Below the pieces are notes generated by a model. It made no database searches. It had not been told where the DNA came from and saw only the letters and a program-made list of their open reading frames with translations. 64,000 bases of DNA from an uncultured Pseudomonadales bacterium. GTDB lineage: Bacteria > Pseudomonadota > Gammaproteobacteria > Pseudomonadales > Cellvibrionaceae. The translations under genes and the position numbers were made by a program. Where the stretch lies: the NCBI GenBank assembly GCA_947487765.1, contig CANKXO010000001.1, positions 1,488,001 through 1,552,000 on the forward strand, given 5' to 3'. Each line of letters starts with the position of its first letter. Within the stretch, counting starts at the first letter, position 1. Shown piece by piece: positions 41,968 through 51,864 of this stretch.

Positions 41968-42630
41968 TCAATCAACCAACAGTTTAACTAATTCATTATA
42001 TTTTTTTTGTTTTGCATGATCCAATGGCGTTTTATCCAACTTATCAGTAATGTTTTTATCTGCTCCAGCCTCTAGAAGTAACGTTACAATATCTTGATAT
42101 ACTTTAGAACCATCGCCAAGAATCACAGCCTCAAGCAATGCTGTCCAACCCAAGTTATTTCTTCTATCAAGAGGAGCTTTGGCCTTAATTAAGGCATCGA
42201 CTATTTGCACTTCACCTCTAGCCGACGCAAAAATTAATGCAGACCCTTGATATGTTGGTGTAAATGTATGTGTGCTGATACCTGCCTTTAATGCATGCAG
42301 TGCTAATTGAGGGTTACTGATTCTTACTGCCAAGTTGAGTATATCTCTATCATTTGCCGCTAGAACATTTATGTTAGCGCCATACTCAACCAGTAGATCA
42401 AATGTTGCCAAGTCGCCTGTACGAGCTGCAACTAACAACGCGGTATCGCCATTTTCGTCTCGTTTTTCAAGATCAATAAAACGTTCATTCAATAAATTTT
42501 CCAAAGCCGACACATTCCTCTGCTGAACCAAATCAATAAGCTTTAATTTGTCTGCATAAGTACAAGCCGAGACCAAAAGATATGTCCCAAGCAGCATTTT
42601 AAATAGATAGGGTCGAGAAGAGTTAATCAT
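41968..42630 (-). CDS. Exported ankyrin-repeat protein
   Basis: A 220-residue protein: signal peptide (FKMLLGTYLLVSACTYA, possibly a lipoprotein at SAC) followed by about five ankyrin repeats (for example DENGDTALLVAARTGDLATF and NNLGWTALLEAVILGDGSKV). Ankyrin repeats bind other proteins; in periplasmic versions the partner is usually a neighbour or an enzyme such as catalase. None is evident here. Single gene on the minus strand. Confidence 0.88.
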   Translation of the reverse strand: MINSSRPYLFKMLLGTYLLVSACTYADKLKLIDLVQQRNVSALENLLNERFIDLEKRDENGDTALLVAARTGDLATFDLLVEYGANINVLAANDRDILNLAVRISNPQLALHALKAGISTHTFTPTYQGSALIFASARGEVQIVDALIKAKAPLDRRNNLGWTALLEAVILGDGSKVYQDIVTLLLEAGADKNITDKLDKTPLDHAKQKKYNELVKLLVD

Positions 42631-42887
42631 AAAACACCATTTTTACTAACGCAATTAATTGGCTTCACATAAAAACAGAAATTCCTGACTGCATGCTGAC
42701 ATTTAAAAATTAATTTATATTCATTGACAATAGATATTTTTATCTATTGATAAAGAAGTTAATTAACAAATATAGCTAAAAATAACTATAGAATCAGGAT
42801 AGCATCAGGTTTCTGATCAACAATCCAATCCAATGACATTTAAAGTCAATTTAAAAATCACCCTAAACACACTTAAAAAAGAAAAAA

Positions 42888-43424
42888 ATGCTACGAAACA
42901 CTAAAAGCTCCTACGGTTTAATTGCGAAATCATTTCATTGGTTAAGTGCTGTAACCATTCTAGCCTTATTTATATCGGGAATCTGGATGACTGACCTCGA
43001 TTATGAACATTTCTGGTATGACTATGCGGCGCACTATCACGAAAGCGTTGGCGTTTTATTCGCTATATTTGTCATTTTTAGATTGCTATGGCGTCAGATT
43101 AATATCAAGCCTAACTTCTCGGAAACCTTATCTGTCGTCGAGTTAAAAGCCGCTAAACTAGCTCATAACTTACTGTATCTGTTGTGCATTATGATTATTA
43201 TTACCGGTTATTTAATTCCAACAGCGGATAACCGTGGCCTTGATGTTTTTACATGGTTTACCGTTCCATCTTTAGGTTCATTTCACCACCAACAAGCCGA
43301 TTTTTCGGGAAAGGCACATTACTTGTTATCCTGGGGGCTTATCACTTTATCATTTATTCATGCATTAGCCGCATGCAAACACCACTTTATTGATAACGAT
43401 AATACTTTGAAAAAAATACTTTAA
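42888..43424 (+). CDS. Cytochrome b561
   Basis: A 178-residue inner-membrane protein with four helices. Candidate haem ligands are His17 in KSFHWLSAV, His in HYHESVGVLF, and His in the third and fourth helices (LAHNLLYLLC, SFIHALAACKHHF). It moves electrons between quinol and periplasmic partners. It is followed after 21 bases by a YceI gene, the usual b561-YceI pair. Confidence 0.92.
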   Translation: MLRNTKSSYGLIAKSFHWLSAVTILALFISGIWMTDLDYEHFWYDYAAHYHESVGVLFAIFVIFRLLWRQINIKPNFSETLSVVELKAAKLAHNLLYLLCIMIIITGYLIPTADNRGLDVFTWFTVPSLGSFHHQQADFSGKAHYLLSWGLITLSFIHALAACKHHFIDNDNTLKKIL

Positions 43425-43445
43425 CTTTGCTAATTGGAGATAATT

Positions 43446-44021
43446 ATGAAGAAAATTTTAATGCCTATACTAGCCGCAGGGTCAATACTAGCATTCAGCG
43501 CTAGTGCGCTTTCTGCTGACTATATTATTGACACTAAAGGGGCTCATGCCTCTATCAATTTTAAAATTAAGCATGCTGGTTTTTCCTGGCTAACTGGCCG
43601 CTTTAACAATTTTGATGGCCGCTTCAGCTATGACAAGAGTGATATATCAGCATCTAATATCAAGGTAAATATTGACACTTCAAGTATTGATTCTAACCAT
43701 GCGAAACGCGACAAACACTTGCGCAGCGATGATTTTTTAGATGTCGAAAAATACCCTACAGCAAGTTTTTCCAGTAATAAGTTTATCGATAAAGGTAATG
43801 GGAAGATGGAAATTATCGGTGATTTAACATTTCACGGTGTTACAAAATCAATTTCTATTAATGCAGAAAAAATTGCTGAAGGCAATAGAAAAGACAAATA
43901 CCTTGCCGGATTTTCAGGAACAACTGAGCTAATTTTAAAAGATTTCAATATTAAAAAAAGCTTAGGAGCTGCATCAACATCTGTTTATATGGACTTACAT
44001 ATTGAAGGCATTCGACAATAA
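43446..44021 (+). CDS. YceI-family periplasmic lipid-binding protein
   Basis: A 191-residue protein with a signal peptide (ending ASALSA) and the YceI lipocalin-like barrel that binds polyisoprenoids: start ADYIIDTKGAHASINFKIKH and the conserved HLRSDDFLDVEKYPTASF. ATG at 43446 has GGAG six bases upstream; an in-frame TTG earlier contains that site and is rejected. Operon with cytochrome b561. Confidence 0.94.
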   Translation: MKKILMPILAAGSILAFSASALSADYIIDTKGAHASINFKIKHAGFSWLTGRFNNFDGRFSYDKSDISASNIKVNIDTSSIDSNHAKRDKHLRSDDFLDVEKYPTASFSSNKFIDKGNGKMEIIGDLTFHGVTKSISINAEKIAEGNRKDKYLAGFSGTTELILKDFNIKKSLGAASTSVYMDLHIEGIRQ

Positions 44022-44211
44022 TTAAATGTAACCAAGTAATACAATTTGTAGATTGAGTCAGATTTTCAGCGATTAAATTAATACCTTAGATATTGCTTAC
44101 AGACATAAACTACATTATTCACAGAGATAAACTATTAACTCACAAATCATGAGATAACCATTAAAATCTTTACTTTCTCTTTTCTCTATTGATTCAGAAA
44201 AAGTAAATAAA

Positions 44212-44243
44212 TTGAATATTCACGCGAGCGCGTGAATATTCAA
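44212..44243. repeat. Perfect 32-bp palindrome between convergent genes
   Basis: Arms of 15 bases (TTGAATATTCACGCG and its complement) flank a two-base centre. It lies in a 316-base gap between yceI and the convergent nmrA-like gene. Without a T-run and with almost no loop it is more likely a protein-binding or cruciform site than a classic terminator, though it could act as a bidirectional stop. Confidence 0.75.
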
Positions 44244-44337
44244 ACCATTGCTAGCATTTAAAGCAATTTTTATATTCTTATAGTATCGATGTGTTACACA
44301 TATCTAGAGAATAATAATTTTCAACGCTTTTTAAATA

Positions 44338-45234
44338 CTACGAATTACTATGCGCTGCCATTGATTCAATAATAGTATTTAAAGCAATATTACCTTGGCG
44401 ATGGTCAATATTGGTATCATCAGTAAAGACAATATACCCAGAATTCAGGGCTTGGGTCATTTCAATAAAACCCTCTATTGCTGCCTCTGACATTCCTGAA
44501 CCCGCTAATGCATTGCCCCAATCAGAAGTAGATATAACACTTGCGTTTACAGCCTTATTAAACACTTGAGTTAAACTATTTGCGATATCTTTTGGAGAAT
44601 ACTCTGCTGGGCCTTGCAGCTCAATTATTCGAGTTTCATGCCATTCTTCACATAAGGCTTCAGCAGCAATACGACCAACATCGTCGGTAGCGATCATGGG
44701 AAGTTTTCGGTCAAGTGGAGCAAGAAAGCTAGATAACACTCCCTCCTCCTCTGCTGCCTTAATCATAGGGCTCCAATTCTCCATAAAATACGCGGCTCGA
44801 AGAAATGTCACAGGCAGCTCCACTTTGCTCAAGTACTGCTCAAGCATTCTATTCATGGCAATCCAACCGGTACCACTTGATCGATCAGCACCAATTGAGG
44901 ATAGAGCAACCAACTTGGGCAACTGCGCTTTAGCTGAAGCTTCAGCAATCGTGCTAGCAATAAGTTCAGCCTGTTCAAAAAGGTTATTCACAGTATATTG
45001 TTGTGGGCTAACGACGTAAGCACCATCAGCACCGGATAACGCATTAATCAGTGCTGCCTCATCAGTTAAGCAGGCAATAGCCACCTCTGCGCCTTGGCTA
45101 GCCCAAATATTTGCTTTAGCTGCATCACGTACCACGGCTCGCACACGCTTACCTGATCTGAGTAAATATCGAGCTACAGAGGAACCGGTACGCCCACTAA
45201 CCCCCATGACAACATATAATTCAGTACTACTCAT
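44338..45234 (-). CDS. NmrA-like NAD(P)H-binding oxidoreductase
   Basis: A 298-residue atypical short-chain reductase. A Rossmann start VVMGVSGRTGSSVARYLLRS binds NAD(P); YVVSPQQYTVNNLFEQAEL and FLRAAYFMENW follow the NmrA/QOR2 pattern. Members act as quinone reductases or redox sensors. ATG at 45234 has AGGAG six bases upstream. It is divergent from a LysR gene that probably controls it. Confidence 0.88.
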   Translation of the reverse strand: MSSTELYVVMGVSGRTGSSVARYLLRSGKRVRAVVRDAAKANIWASQGAEVAIACLTDEAALINALSGADGAYVVSPQQYTVNNLFEQAELIASTIAEASAKAQLPKLVALSSIGADRSSGTGWIAMNRMLEQYLSKVELPVTFLRAAYFMENWSPMIKAAEEEGVLSSFLAPLDRKLPMIATDDVGRIAAEALCEEWHETRIIELQGPAEYSPKDIANSLTQVFNKAVNASVISTSDWGNALAGSGMSEAAIEGFIEMTQALNSGYIVFTDDTNIDHRQGNIALNTIIESMAAHSNS

Positions 45235-45332
45235 CACTTTCTCCTGTTGTGAATAGAACCCTTATGGATTCAACAACAGGGATCATATAGACTAGATTAA
45301 TATTACACCAATGCATCCAGGGTATAACCAAA

Positions 45333-46244
45333 ATGCGCAAAGTGGATTTTACTCATATTGATTTAAACCTTCTAAAACTGTTTGATGCCCTATTGAAAGA
45401 GCGCAGTGTCACACGAGCAGGCCAGAGACTTGGTCTTAGCCAACCGGCTGCCAGCCGTGGCTTGGGGCGCCTTCGACTCTTACTCAATGATCAACTGATG
45501 GTACGCACATCACAAGGATTAGAATTAACGCCACGAGCGGAAGCCTTATCTGAGCCAGTAGCAAGGTTGCTTGAAGATGCCCGATCGATTGTTGCGCCAG
45601 CGATCTTTGAACCCAGCACAGCGTCAGGTCGATTAACAATCGCGACTACCGACCATATGACGCTGTTACTAATGCCAACACTCCTCTCAACATTAGCGCA
45701 ATTAGCGCCGGGACTGGACTTAGAAATTCCAGCACCATCAGGTAATAATATTAAGTTGATTACACAAGGCGATGCAGATTTAGCAATAGGAGTTTATGAT
45801 GAGTTACCCTCACGATTCCATCAACGATTATTATACGATGAAGACTTAGTTTGCTTAGTTCGCCGTAACCACCCTGTCATTGATAAACAGCTAACTCTAG
45901 AAAACTTCGTTTCGTTATCACATATCTCAATCATTATTACGGGTTATGGAAATAATATAGTTGATGAGGCATTGTCTAAACGCGGGCTAAGCCGGAGAGT
46001 GACAGTGAGATTACCTCATTTTCTTGCAGCTCCTATATTAGTAGCTGAAAGCGATATGATTTTATCGCTTCCACGTCGTTTAGCTCATCGAATTGCAATG
46101 TCAACGCCAGTCGAAATTCTTGAGTTGCCTTTAAAAATAAAGAACTTTACTCCAGCGATGATTTGGCATGAAAGGAAGCATAACGATCCTGCCCATATGT
46201 GGTTACGTAAATTGATAGCAGGGATAGTTTCTGAGAATAAGTAA
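45333..46244 (+). CDS. LysR-family transcriptional regulator
   Basis: A 303-residue LTTR. The winged HTH is at residues 5-65 (LNLLKLFDALLKERSVTRAG, then RLGLSQPAASRGLGRLRLLL), followed by a type-2 periplasmic-binding effector domain. Its start resembles the NodD/LeuO-like group (FTHIDLNLLKLFDALL). It is transcribed divergently from the NmrA-like gene across a 98-base gap, the usual target layout. Confidence 0.93.
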   Translation: MRKVDFTHIDLNLLKLFDALLKERSVTRAGQRLGLSQPAASRGLGRLRLLLNDQLMVRTSQGLELTPRAEALSEPVARLLEDARSIVAPAIFEPSTASGRLTIATTDHMTLLLMPTLLSTLAQLAPGLDLEIPAPSGNNIKLITQGDADLAIGVYDELPSRFHQRLLYDEDLVCLVRRNHPVIDKQLTLENFVSLSHISIIITGYGNNIVDEALSKRGLSRRVTVRLPHFLAAPILVAESDMILSLPRRLAHRIAMSTPVEILELPLKIKNFTPAMIWHERKHNDPAHMWLRKLIAGIVSENK

Positions 46245-46322
46245 TCGTCAAAAAAGATAAAACTTAATATATATAATTTGAAAGGATAGAAAAATATTAT
46301 TAAGCTAACAGTACGCCATAAA

Positions 46323-48500
46323 TTAACTTATACGATTACAATTAATATTTTCAGTATAGTTTGCATACCATTCTTCTAAGTCCTTAGCAGGTATTGGACG
46401 TGAGATATGATAACCTTGGGCTTGTTCACACTGCATAGACTTTAATCGATCTAGAACGTCTTGATTTTCTACCCCTTCAGCGACAACATTGAGCCCCAAA
46501 TTGTGTGCCATATTGATTGTAGAATTTACAATAATTTGATCTTGCTCATCCTCCAGCATATTTACAATAAACGCATAATCTATCTTCAGCCATTTAACGG
46601 GTAATTTTTTTAAGTAGGCTAAGGATGAATAGCCTGTACCGAAATCATCGATGGATAGATCAATGCCTAAATTATTAATTTCCTGCAATATTTTGAGAGA
46701 GTGCTCTGCATTATTCATAATCGTGCTTTCGGTAATCTCTAATTCTAAACAAGCAGGTGATAGGCTATAGTGATGTAATAGCCACTCAATTTTTTGAACG
46801 ATATTATCATTTAATAAATTACGAGAAGAGATATTAACAGCTACTTTAATAAATAAGCTTTTTTCTTGCCATTTTCGAATCTGGCATAGACTTTCTTTCA
46901 GTACCCATTCGGTTATCTCATTAATCATATCTGTCATTTCAGCAATCGGGATAAACTCAGCCGGCGAAATAAACCCCATTGACGGATGTATCCATCTTGA
47001 CAACGCCTCTACACCAACGACTTCATTCGTCTCTAATGATATCTTTGGTTGATAATACAGAGTTAATTGATTACTTCGTATCGCTTTGCCTAAATCGCTC
47101 ATTAAAGATAGGCGCTTTGTAGAATGTTGATCAGTTTCTGGATTATAAACTTCGATAGCAGAAACTTCTTTTTTAGCAGTATACATTGCCACATCAGCAT
47201 AACGCATCAATGTAGAAAAATCAGACGCTTGCTCCGGAAATAATGCTATACCAAAGCTTGCTCTTAACTCTATATTAATTCCATTGATGCAAAAATCTCT
47301 ACGTATTCCAGCAAGAATTTTTTCCGCTATTGAGCGAGCATTCTTATCATTTTTAATATCAGGTAATAAAATAGCAAACTCATCCCCACCCAACCGACAA
47401 ATAGTTGAATCAGACTTATCAAGGCTACTTTGAATTCTTGGCCCAACCTCTCTTATAATATGATCGCCTACATGATGGCCTAAGGTATCATTAATTTCCT
47501 TAAAGCCATCAAGGTCCACAATAATTAACGCAATACTTTCATGCTGACGTTTACTCGCTATTAAATCATTAGCTATATCTTTTAATTTATTCCGGTTAGG
47601 TAAACCAGTTAAAGAGTCGTGATTTGCTTGATATTCTAAGCGGTCAATATAACGGCGGCGTTCAGTCGTATCACGTGTTACTCCCCATATCTCTATGAGC
47701 TGATTATTTTCAACTGTTCCATTTGCAGACATCTGTAGATAAATACTTTTGTTTGTCTCATTATTCCAAGTTATTTCTTGGTTACTGAGGCAGAAATTAT
47801 TTTCGACAAACGTCTTTGTATCCATAGCATAACTACCAACACCTAGCTCACTTAGCTTTGAGCCTAGTAATTTTTTTGGTTGTTGGACACCGCATACATT
47901 GGCAAAGACATGATTACAATCTCCCAAAATAGCTCGTTCAAGAATCGTTTCGATAATATTTTTATTAGGTCTATCTATTGGAATTGGGGGGCATATATCA
48001 AAACGCCATATTGCATCCTGGCTATTTTCTACAAAAGCTTTATAACGCGCTTCGCTTTGCTGTAAGCTCAGCTTCTGCGCTTTTAATACGGTAATGTCGT
48101 CCAAAGTAATCAATACACCATTGATATCATGCTCATCGTCCCTAACGGCAACTTTATCGACTTGAAACCAATGTTCTTGGCCATGAATAACGGCCCTCTC
48201 AATTGCCCCAATAATTGATGTTCCAGTTCGCGCCACCATGAGAACTTCTTGGTGGCAATTGATCGTATCATCCCAGCTACTTAAAAATTCAAGAGCCGTC
48301 TTACCTAATAAATCATGCTGACGAAATAGTTCTTTAGCCATGATATTGGCAGAGCAAATACGCCCCCACTGATCAAGATAAAGGACCGCACAGCGCAAGC
48401 TGTTAAACAACTTCTGAATAAATTGACCATCTGTATTTTTTAACAGATGGTCAGGCAATAATAGAGGGCCAGAAGTTATGGAAGGAGTTACTTGCCGCAT
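46323..48500 (-). CDS. PAS-GGDEF-EAL cyclic-di-GMP protein
   Basis: A 725-residue signalling protein with two PAS regions (about 25-140 and 150-280), a diguanylate cyclase domain with intact GGDEF (371-375) and a phosphodiesterase domain with intact EAL (498-500) and DDFGTGYSSLAYL. The inhibitory RxxD motif before GGDEF is absent. Both activities are possible; no membrane helix is present, so the PAS regions sense a cytoplasmic signal such as redox or a ligand. Single gene. Confidence 0.95.
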   Translation of the reverse strand: MRQVTPSITSGPLLLPDHLLKNTDGQFIQKLFNSLRCAVLYLDQWGRICSANIMAKELFRQHDLLGKTALEFLSSWDDTINCHQEVLMVARTGTSIIGAIERAVIHGQEHWFQVDKVAVRDDEHDINGVLITLDDITVLKAQKLSLQQSEARYKAFVENSQDAIWRFDICPPIPIDRPNKNIIETILERAILGDCNHVFANVCGVQQPKKLLGSKLSELGVGSYAMDTKTFVENNFCLSNQEITWNNETNKSIYLQMSANGTVENNQLIEIWGVTRDTTERRRYIDRLEYQANHDSLTGLPNRNKLKDIANDLIASKRQHESIALIIVDLDGFKEINDTLGHHVGDHIIREVGPRIQSSLDKSDSTICRLGGDEFAILLPDIKNDKNARSIAEKILAGIRRDFCINGINIELRASFGIALFPEQASDFSTLMRYADVAMYTAKKEVSAIEVYNPETDQHSTKRLSLMSDLGKAIRSNQLTLYYQPKISLETNEVVGVEALSRWIHPSMGFISPAEFIPIAEMTDMINEITEWVLKESLCQIRKWQEKSLFIKVAVNISSRNLLNDNIVQKIEWLLHHYSLSPACLELEITESTIMNNAEHSLKILQEINNLGIDLSIDDFGTGYSSLAYLKKLPVKWLKIDYAFIVNMLEDEQDQIIVNSTINMAHNLGLNVVAEGVENQDVLDRLKSMQCEQAQGYHISRPIPAKDLEEWYANYTENINCNRIS

Positions 48501-48639
48501 GTTAAGTCACACAAAGTAAATAGACACTGCATCTATTTCAAATTAGTTACTTAAAGTGTAGGCAAGGGTATAGGGATGTCCAAAAATGGCATTAAAATCA
48601 ACAAAATAGCTTGTAATTGAGACAATTACCAAGAAGACG

Positions 48640-48864
48640 TTAGTAATGTGGAGGCTTTTCTCCTCCAGTCTGCTCTAAACTATGAGTGACATCTTCTAGT
48701 TTTTCCCTATTTTGTTGTAATTGCTGCTGCATCCGACCCATTACTACTTCCTGGGAGGCAATGATATCGTTAAGAGACTGGAGCAGGTCTTCCTGATAGG
48801 CGACACGACTTTGCAAATCATCTATTTGCTCTTGTAATACGGTGATCTCTTTGGAAGCGGCCAT
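48640..48864 (-). CDS. slyX: SlyX family protein
   Basis: A 74-residue coiled-coil (VLQEQIDDLQSRVAYQEDLL, then SLNDIIASQEVVMGRMQQQL) with the typical GGEKPPHY end of SlyX. Function unsettled; it is small, conserved and cytoplasmic. ATG at 48864. Confidence 0.93.
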   Translation of the reverse strand: MAASKEITVLQEQIDDLQSRVAYQEDLLQSLNDIIASQEVVMGRMQQQLQQNREKLEDVTHSLEQTGGEKPPHY

Positions 48865-48994
48865 CGTGCCTATTCTCTCCTGCAGTAAAGAAGCTAATTG
48901 ATTAAATATGGCGTATTTTAGCGATTAATTATGTAATAACCACTCAGCATTTGTCTTTTGTGCTCTTTAGCTTTCATTTTTTTGTCATATTTAC

Positions 48995-49891
48995 ATGGAA
49001 TACTCCGCATCCATGGATACAGAAAACCTACCCATCACACCCCAGCATTCTTCTTTAAAAGACTCTACTGCTATACCGCAAAAGAAGCATTTCCGCTGTT
49101 TATGGATTTCCGATGTTCATTTAGGTACAAAAGATTGCCGAGCAGATCTGTTGGTTGAGTTCTTAAAACAACACAGTTGTGATCGCCTGTATTTAGTTGG
49201 CGATATCATCGATGGATGGAAAATGCGATCAGGTATTCACTGGAAGAAGTCCTATACCCAAGTCATTCGTCGTATATTGAAGATGGCTAAGCAAGGGACT
49301 CCGGTTTATTACATTACAGGGAATCACGACGAATTCTTGCGTAAATATGCCAATAGCAGCTTGGATAATCTGCATTTGGTAAATCGTTATGAACATATCA
49401 CAGCAGATAAACGTCGGCTATTAATCATCCATGGTGATCAGTTTGATGGTGTAACACGCTGTTCTGCATGGTTACGTTATGTCGGCGATATAGGCTACGA
49501 ATTACTGATGTTTCTCAATCGTTGCTACAACCGCTGGCGTGCACGTAGTGAACGTGGTTACTGGTCATTGGCCGGTTTTCTTAAACAGCATATTCGACGC
49601 GCTAAAACCTATATCAACGATTATGAATATGCTGTTGTTTACGCCTGCAAAAAACAAGGATATGACGGTATTATTTGCGGGCACATTCATCATGCAGCCG
49701 CAAAAAAAATTGAAGGTGTTGATTATTACAATACTGGTGATTGGGTAGAATCATGTACTGCGTTATCTGAAGACAGTAGCGGCAATATTGAATTGATTAA
49801 TTGGCTTGAACAACGCCCTGTAAGCCCTCGCAAAAAGACCAACCACAAAGCCTCTAAAAAATTCAAGCGCATTGAAAAACGAGTCGCCTGA
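48995..49891 (+). CDS. UDP-2,3-diacylglucosamine diphosphatase-like metallophosphatase (LpxH type)
   Basis: A 298-residue calcineurin-like phosphatase. Metal-binding blocks: ISDVHLGTKD, LVGDIIDGWK, ITGNHDEFLR, IIHGDQFDG and ICGHIHHAA. The motif set matches the LpxH2-like group found beside LpxH in many gammaproteobacteria; a role in lipid A precursor hydrolysis is the family annotation, not proved for this branch. ATG at 48995; an inner ATG at 49013 is also possible. Confidence 0.87.
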   Translation: MEYSASMDTENLPITPQHSSLKDSTAIPQKKHFRCLWISDVHLGTKDCRADLLVEFLKQHSCDRLYLVGDIIDGWKMRSGIHWKKSYTQVIRRILKMAKQGTPVYYITGNHDEFLRKYANSSLDNLHLVNRYEHITADKRRLLIIHGDQFDGVTRCSAWLRYVGDIGYELLMFLNRCYNRWRARSERGYWSLAGFLKQHIRRAKTYINDYEYAVVYACKKQGYDGIICGHIHHAAAKKIEGVDYYNTGDWVESCTALSEDSSGNIELINWLEQRPVSPRKKTNHKASKKFKRIEKRVA

Positions 49892-49915
49892 TGATAATTA
49901 AATAATTCAGTCGAT

Positions 49916-50743
49916 TTAATTATCAGGCAATTCCACACCACAGTGGCGGCAGTAATCTGCATCTCGCTCGTGTCCGCTACGCTCACAATTCTGGCAGCAT
50001 TTGATTTCACGTTGGCGTTGTATTTCCTGTGCAATTTCTGCCGTAAAAATTCCTGTAGGGACGGCAATAATAGAATACCCCATCAACATGACCAATGATG
50101 CAATAATCTGCCCAAGTACCGTATGTGGCGTAATATCACCATACCCCACTGTAGTAATCGTCACAATTGTCCAATATATGCTTTTAGGTATGCTCGTAAA
50201 GCCATTTTCAGGCCCTTCGATAATGAACATAAGGGAGCCAAAAATTGTTGCCAATACTAAAACCACAGAAAAAAAGATAAATATTTTTCGCCGAGACATG
50301 GCTAATGAACGTACCAACACATTCACTTCACTCAAATATCGCACTAACTTTAATATGCGAAAAACTCTTAAGACTCTCAATAATCGGATGATTAATAAAT
50401 AACTTATCCCTCCAACAAATAAACTGAGATACGTTGGAATAATCGCAATTAAATCCACAATGCCATAATAACTAAAGACATAGCTCCATCTATTAGGTGA
50501 GCTGTAAATTCTTAACCCATATTCGATAGTAAAGAAAATAGTTAATATCCACTCCAGTGTTACGAAATATACACTGTAATGACGAGACAAATAGCTGACA
50601 GAATCCAGTACAACGATTAATACACTGAACAAAATCATATAGATTAATACAATATCGAATAACTTTCCTTCAGGTGTATCATGGCCAAAAATAGTTTTAT
50701 ATAGCTTTTCTTTCAAAGCATTATTATCGTCTTCGCTATTCAT
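49916..50743 (-). CDS. Voltage-gated potassium channel with C-terminal zinc-ribbon motif
   Basis: A 275-residue Kv-type subunit of six helices. S4 carries regularly spaced Arg (120, 123, 126, 129, 135), and the selectivity filter is TVGYGD (198-203). The cytoplasmic tail ends in a four-Cys motif (Cys250/Cys253 and Cys265/Cys268) spaced like a zinc ribbon. Tetramer in the inner membrane. The cysteine tail could bind metal or sense redox state. ATG at 50743. Confidence 0.93.
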   Translation of the reverse strand: MNSEDDNNALKEKLYKTIFGHDTPEGKLFDIVLIYMILFSVLIVVLDSVSYLSRHYSVYFVTLEWILTIFFTIEYGLRIYSSPNRWSYVFSYYGIVDLIAIIPTYLSLFVGGISYLLIIRLLRVLRVFRILKLVRYLSEVNVLVRSLAMSRRKIFIFFSVVLVLATIFGSLMFIIEGPENGFTSIPKSIYWTIVTITTVGYGDITPHTVLGQIIASLVMLMGYSIIAVPTGIFTAEIAQEIQRQREIKCCQNCERSGHERDADYCRHCGVELPDN

Positions 50744-50771
50744 AATTCTCTCTATAACATATCAACCAATT

Positions 50772-51203
50772 ATGCTTTATTCTATAAAAGCAGTTATTGT
50801 AGCTGTAAAACCTGAAAGCTTCTATAATGATGCTTTCGCACCACAAATCAAATCCAGGCTCTATTTACGCATGCTAAAAAAACGTTGCCCTTATTGCCAA
50901 CATATCATCACTCCCGATTTACTAAAAGATTCTGGAGTCGATAACGCATTTCTTAAGCGCGAGCCCTTTCCCTGCCCCAATTGTAAGACACAAGTCAAGC
51001 TACCCCTTAACGCTGAAAAAATGGTATCCATTGGACTTTTATTCAGCGCTATAGCCGCGCCCTTACTGTATTACTGGAAACAGGCTACTGTGGGGAGTTA
51101 CTTATTATTTATCATTGGTATAATTCTTATCATCATTGGTACAATGAAAAATCAGCTACAAATTGATAAATTGACAACAGCAGAAAACGATGAAAAAGAG
51201 TAA
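50772..51203 (+). CDS. Small zinc-ribbon membrane protein
   Basis: A 143-residue protein: an N-terminal stretch, two CxxC pairs (CPYC and CPNC, a zinc ribbon) and two membrane helices (SIGLLFSAIAAPLLYYW and YLLFIIGIILIIIGTM). The first 33 residues have no clear start signal; ATG at 50871, just before KKRCPYC, is an alternative giving 110 residues. It overlaps the SUI1-like gene by 14 bases. Function unknown. Confidence 0.65.
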   Translation: MLYSIKAVIVAVKPESFYNDAFAPQIKSRLYLRMLKKRCPYCQHIITPDLLKDSGVDNAFLKREPFPCPNCKTQVKLPLNAEKMVSIGLLFSAIAAPLLYYWKQATVGSYLLFIIGIILIIIGTMKNQLQIDKLTTAENDEKE

Positions 51204-51525
51204 GAGTAATGACCAAGGTAGTCGTCTGGTTTACTCCACCGAATCAGGACGTATTAAATCCTCTTCTAAAGACCCAGTCATTCAAGATGAGGGTGACGGT
51301 ATTGTTCGATTATTTCGCGAAAGTAGAAAAGGTAATGGGGTCACTTTAATCAAGGGCCTACCATCCAATACAGATTTAAAAAGTCTTGCCAAGGAGCTAA
51401 AGAAAAAATTAGGTGTGGGCGGTAGCATTAAAGAAGGTATTATTGAAATACAGACAGACAAAAGAGAAAAAATAAAAGAGCTATTTGAAAAGCAAGGGTT
51501 TAAAGTAAAAATAGCGGGCGGTTAA
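51190..51525 (+). CDS. SUI1/YciH-like translation initiation factor homologue
   Basis: A 111-residue protein with the SUI1/eIF1 fold: GNGVTLIKGLPSNTDLKSLA, KKLGVGGSIKEGIIEIQTDK. The bacterial YciH protein affects initiation fidelity under some conditions but is not essential. It is coupled to the zinc-ribbon gene and followed after 28 bases by a small membrane gene. Confidence 0.9.
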   Translation: MKKSKSNDQGSRLVYSTESGRIKSSSKDPVIQDEGDGIVRLFRESRKGNGVTLIKGLPSNTDLKSLAKELKKKLGVGGSIKEGIIEIQTDKREKIKELFEKQGFKVKIAGG

Positions 51526-51553
51526 GTCTAAAAACATAACGTAAGATCTTTCT

Positions 51554-51847
51554 ATGAAAAACGCAGATAAAGAAAAGCACTATCAATACCTTGTTACCAT
51601 AATGAAAAAAGGGCAAGTTGACACCTTAGAAAAAGCAGAACAGCATATTCAAGGGCTAAAACAAAAAACGATTCGCTTTTCACTTGTCGTACTATTTATT
51701 GCTATTGTTCTTTATCTGCTTATTCCCAAATACACTTTTTTCATATTGATGTTTACTTTATTTGGACTTGCTTGGGCTTGGTCGTCAACGTATACCACTC
51801 AACAAATGATTCGACGGTATATAAAAATAGAATTATCTGACGAGTAA
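51554..51847 (+). CDS. Small membrane protein of unknown function
   Basis: A 97-residue protein with a charged helical start (DKEKHYQYLVTIMKKGQVDT) and two membrane helices (FSLVVLFIAIVLYLLIP and FFILMFTLFGLAWAWSS). Not recognised. Last gene of a short plus-strand cluster; it converges with an acetyltransferase gene. Confidence 0.65.
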   Translation: MKNADKEKHYQYLVTIMKKGQVDTLEKAEQHIQGLKQKTIRFSLVVLFIAIVLYLLIPKYTFFILMFTLFGLAWAWSSTYTTQQMIRRYIKIELSDE

Positions 51848-51864
51848 ACGTTACCTTCTTAATA

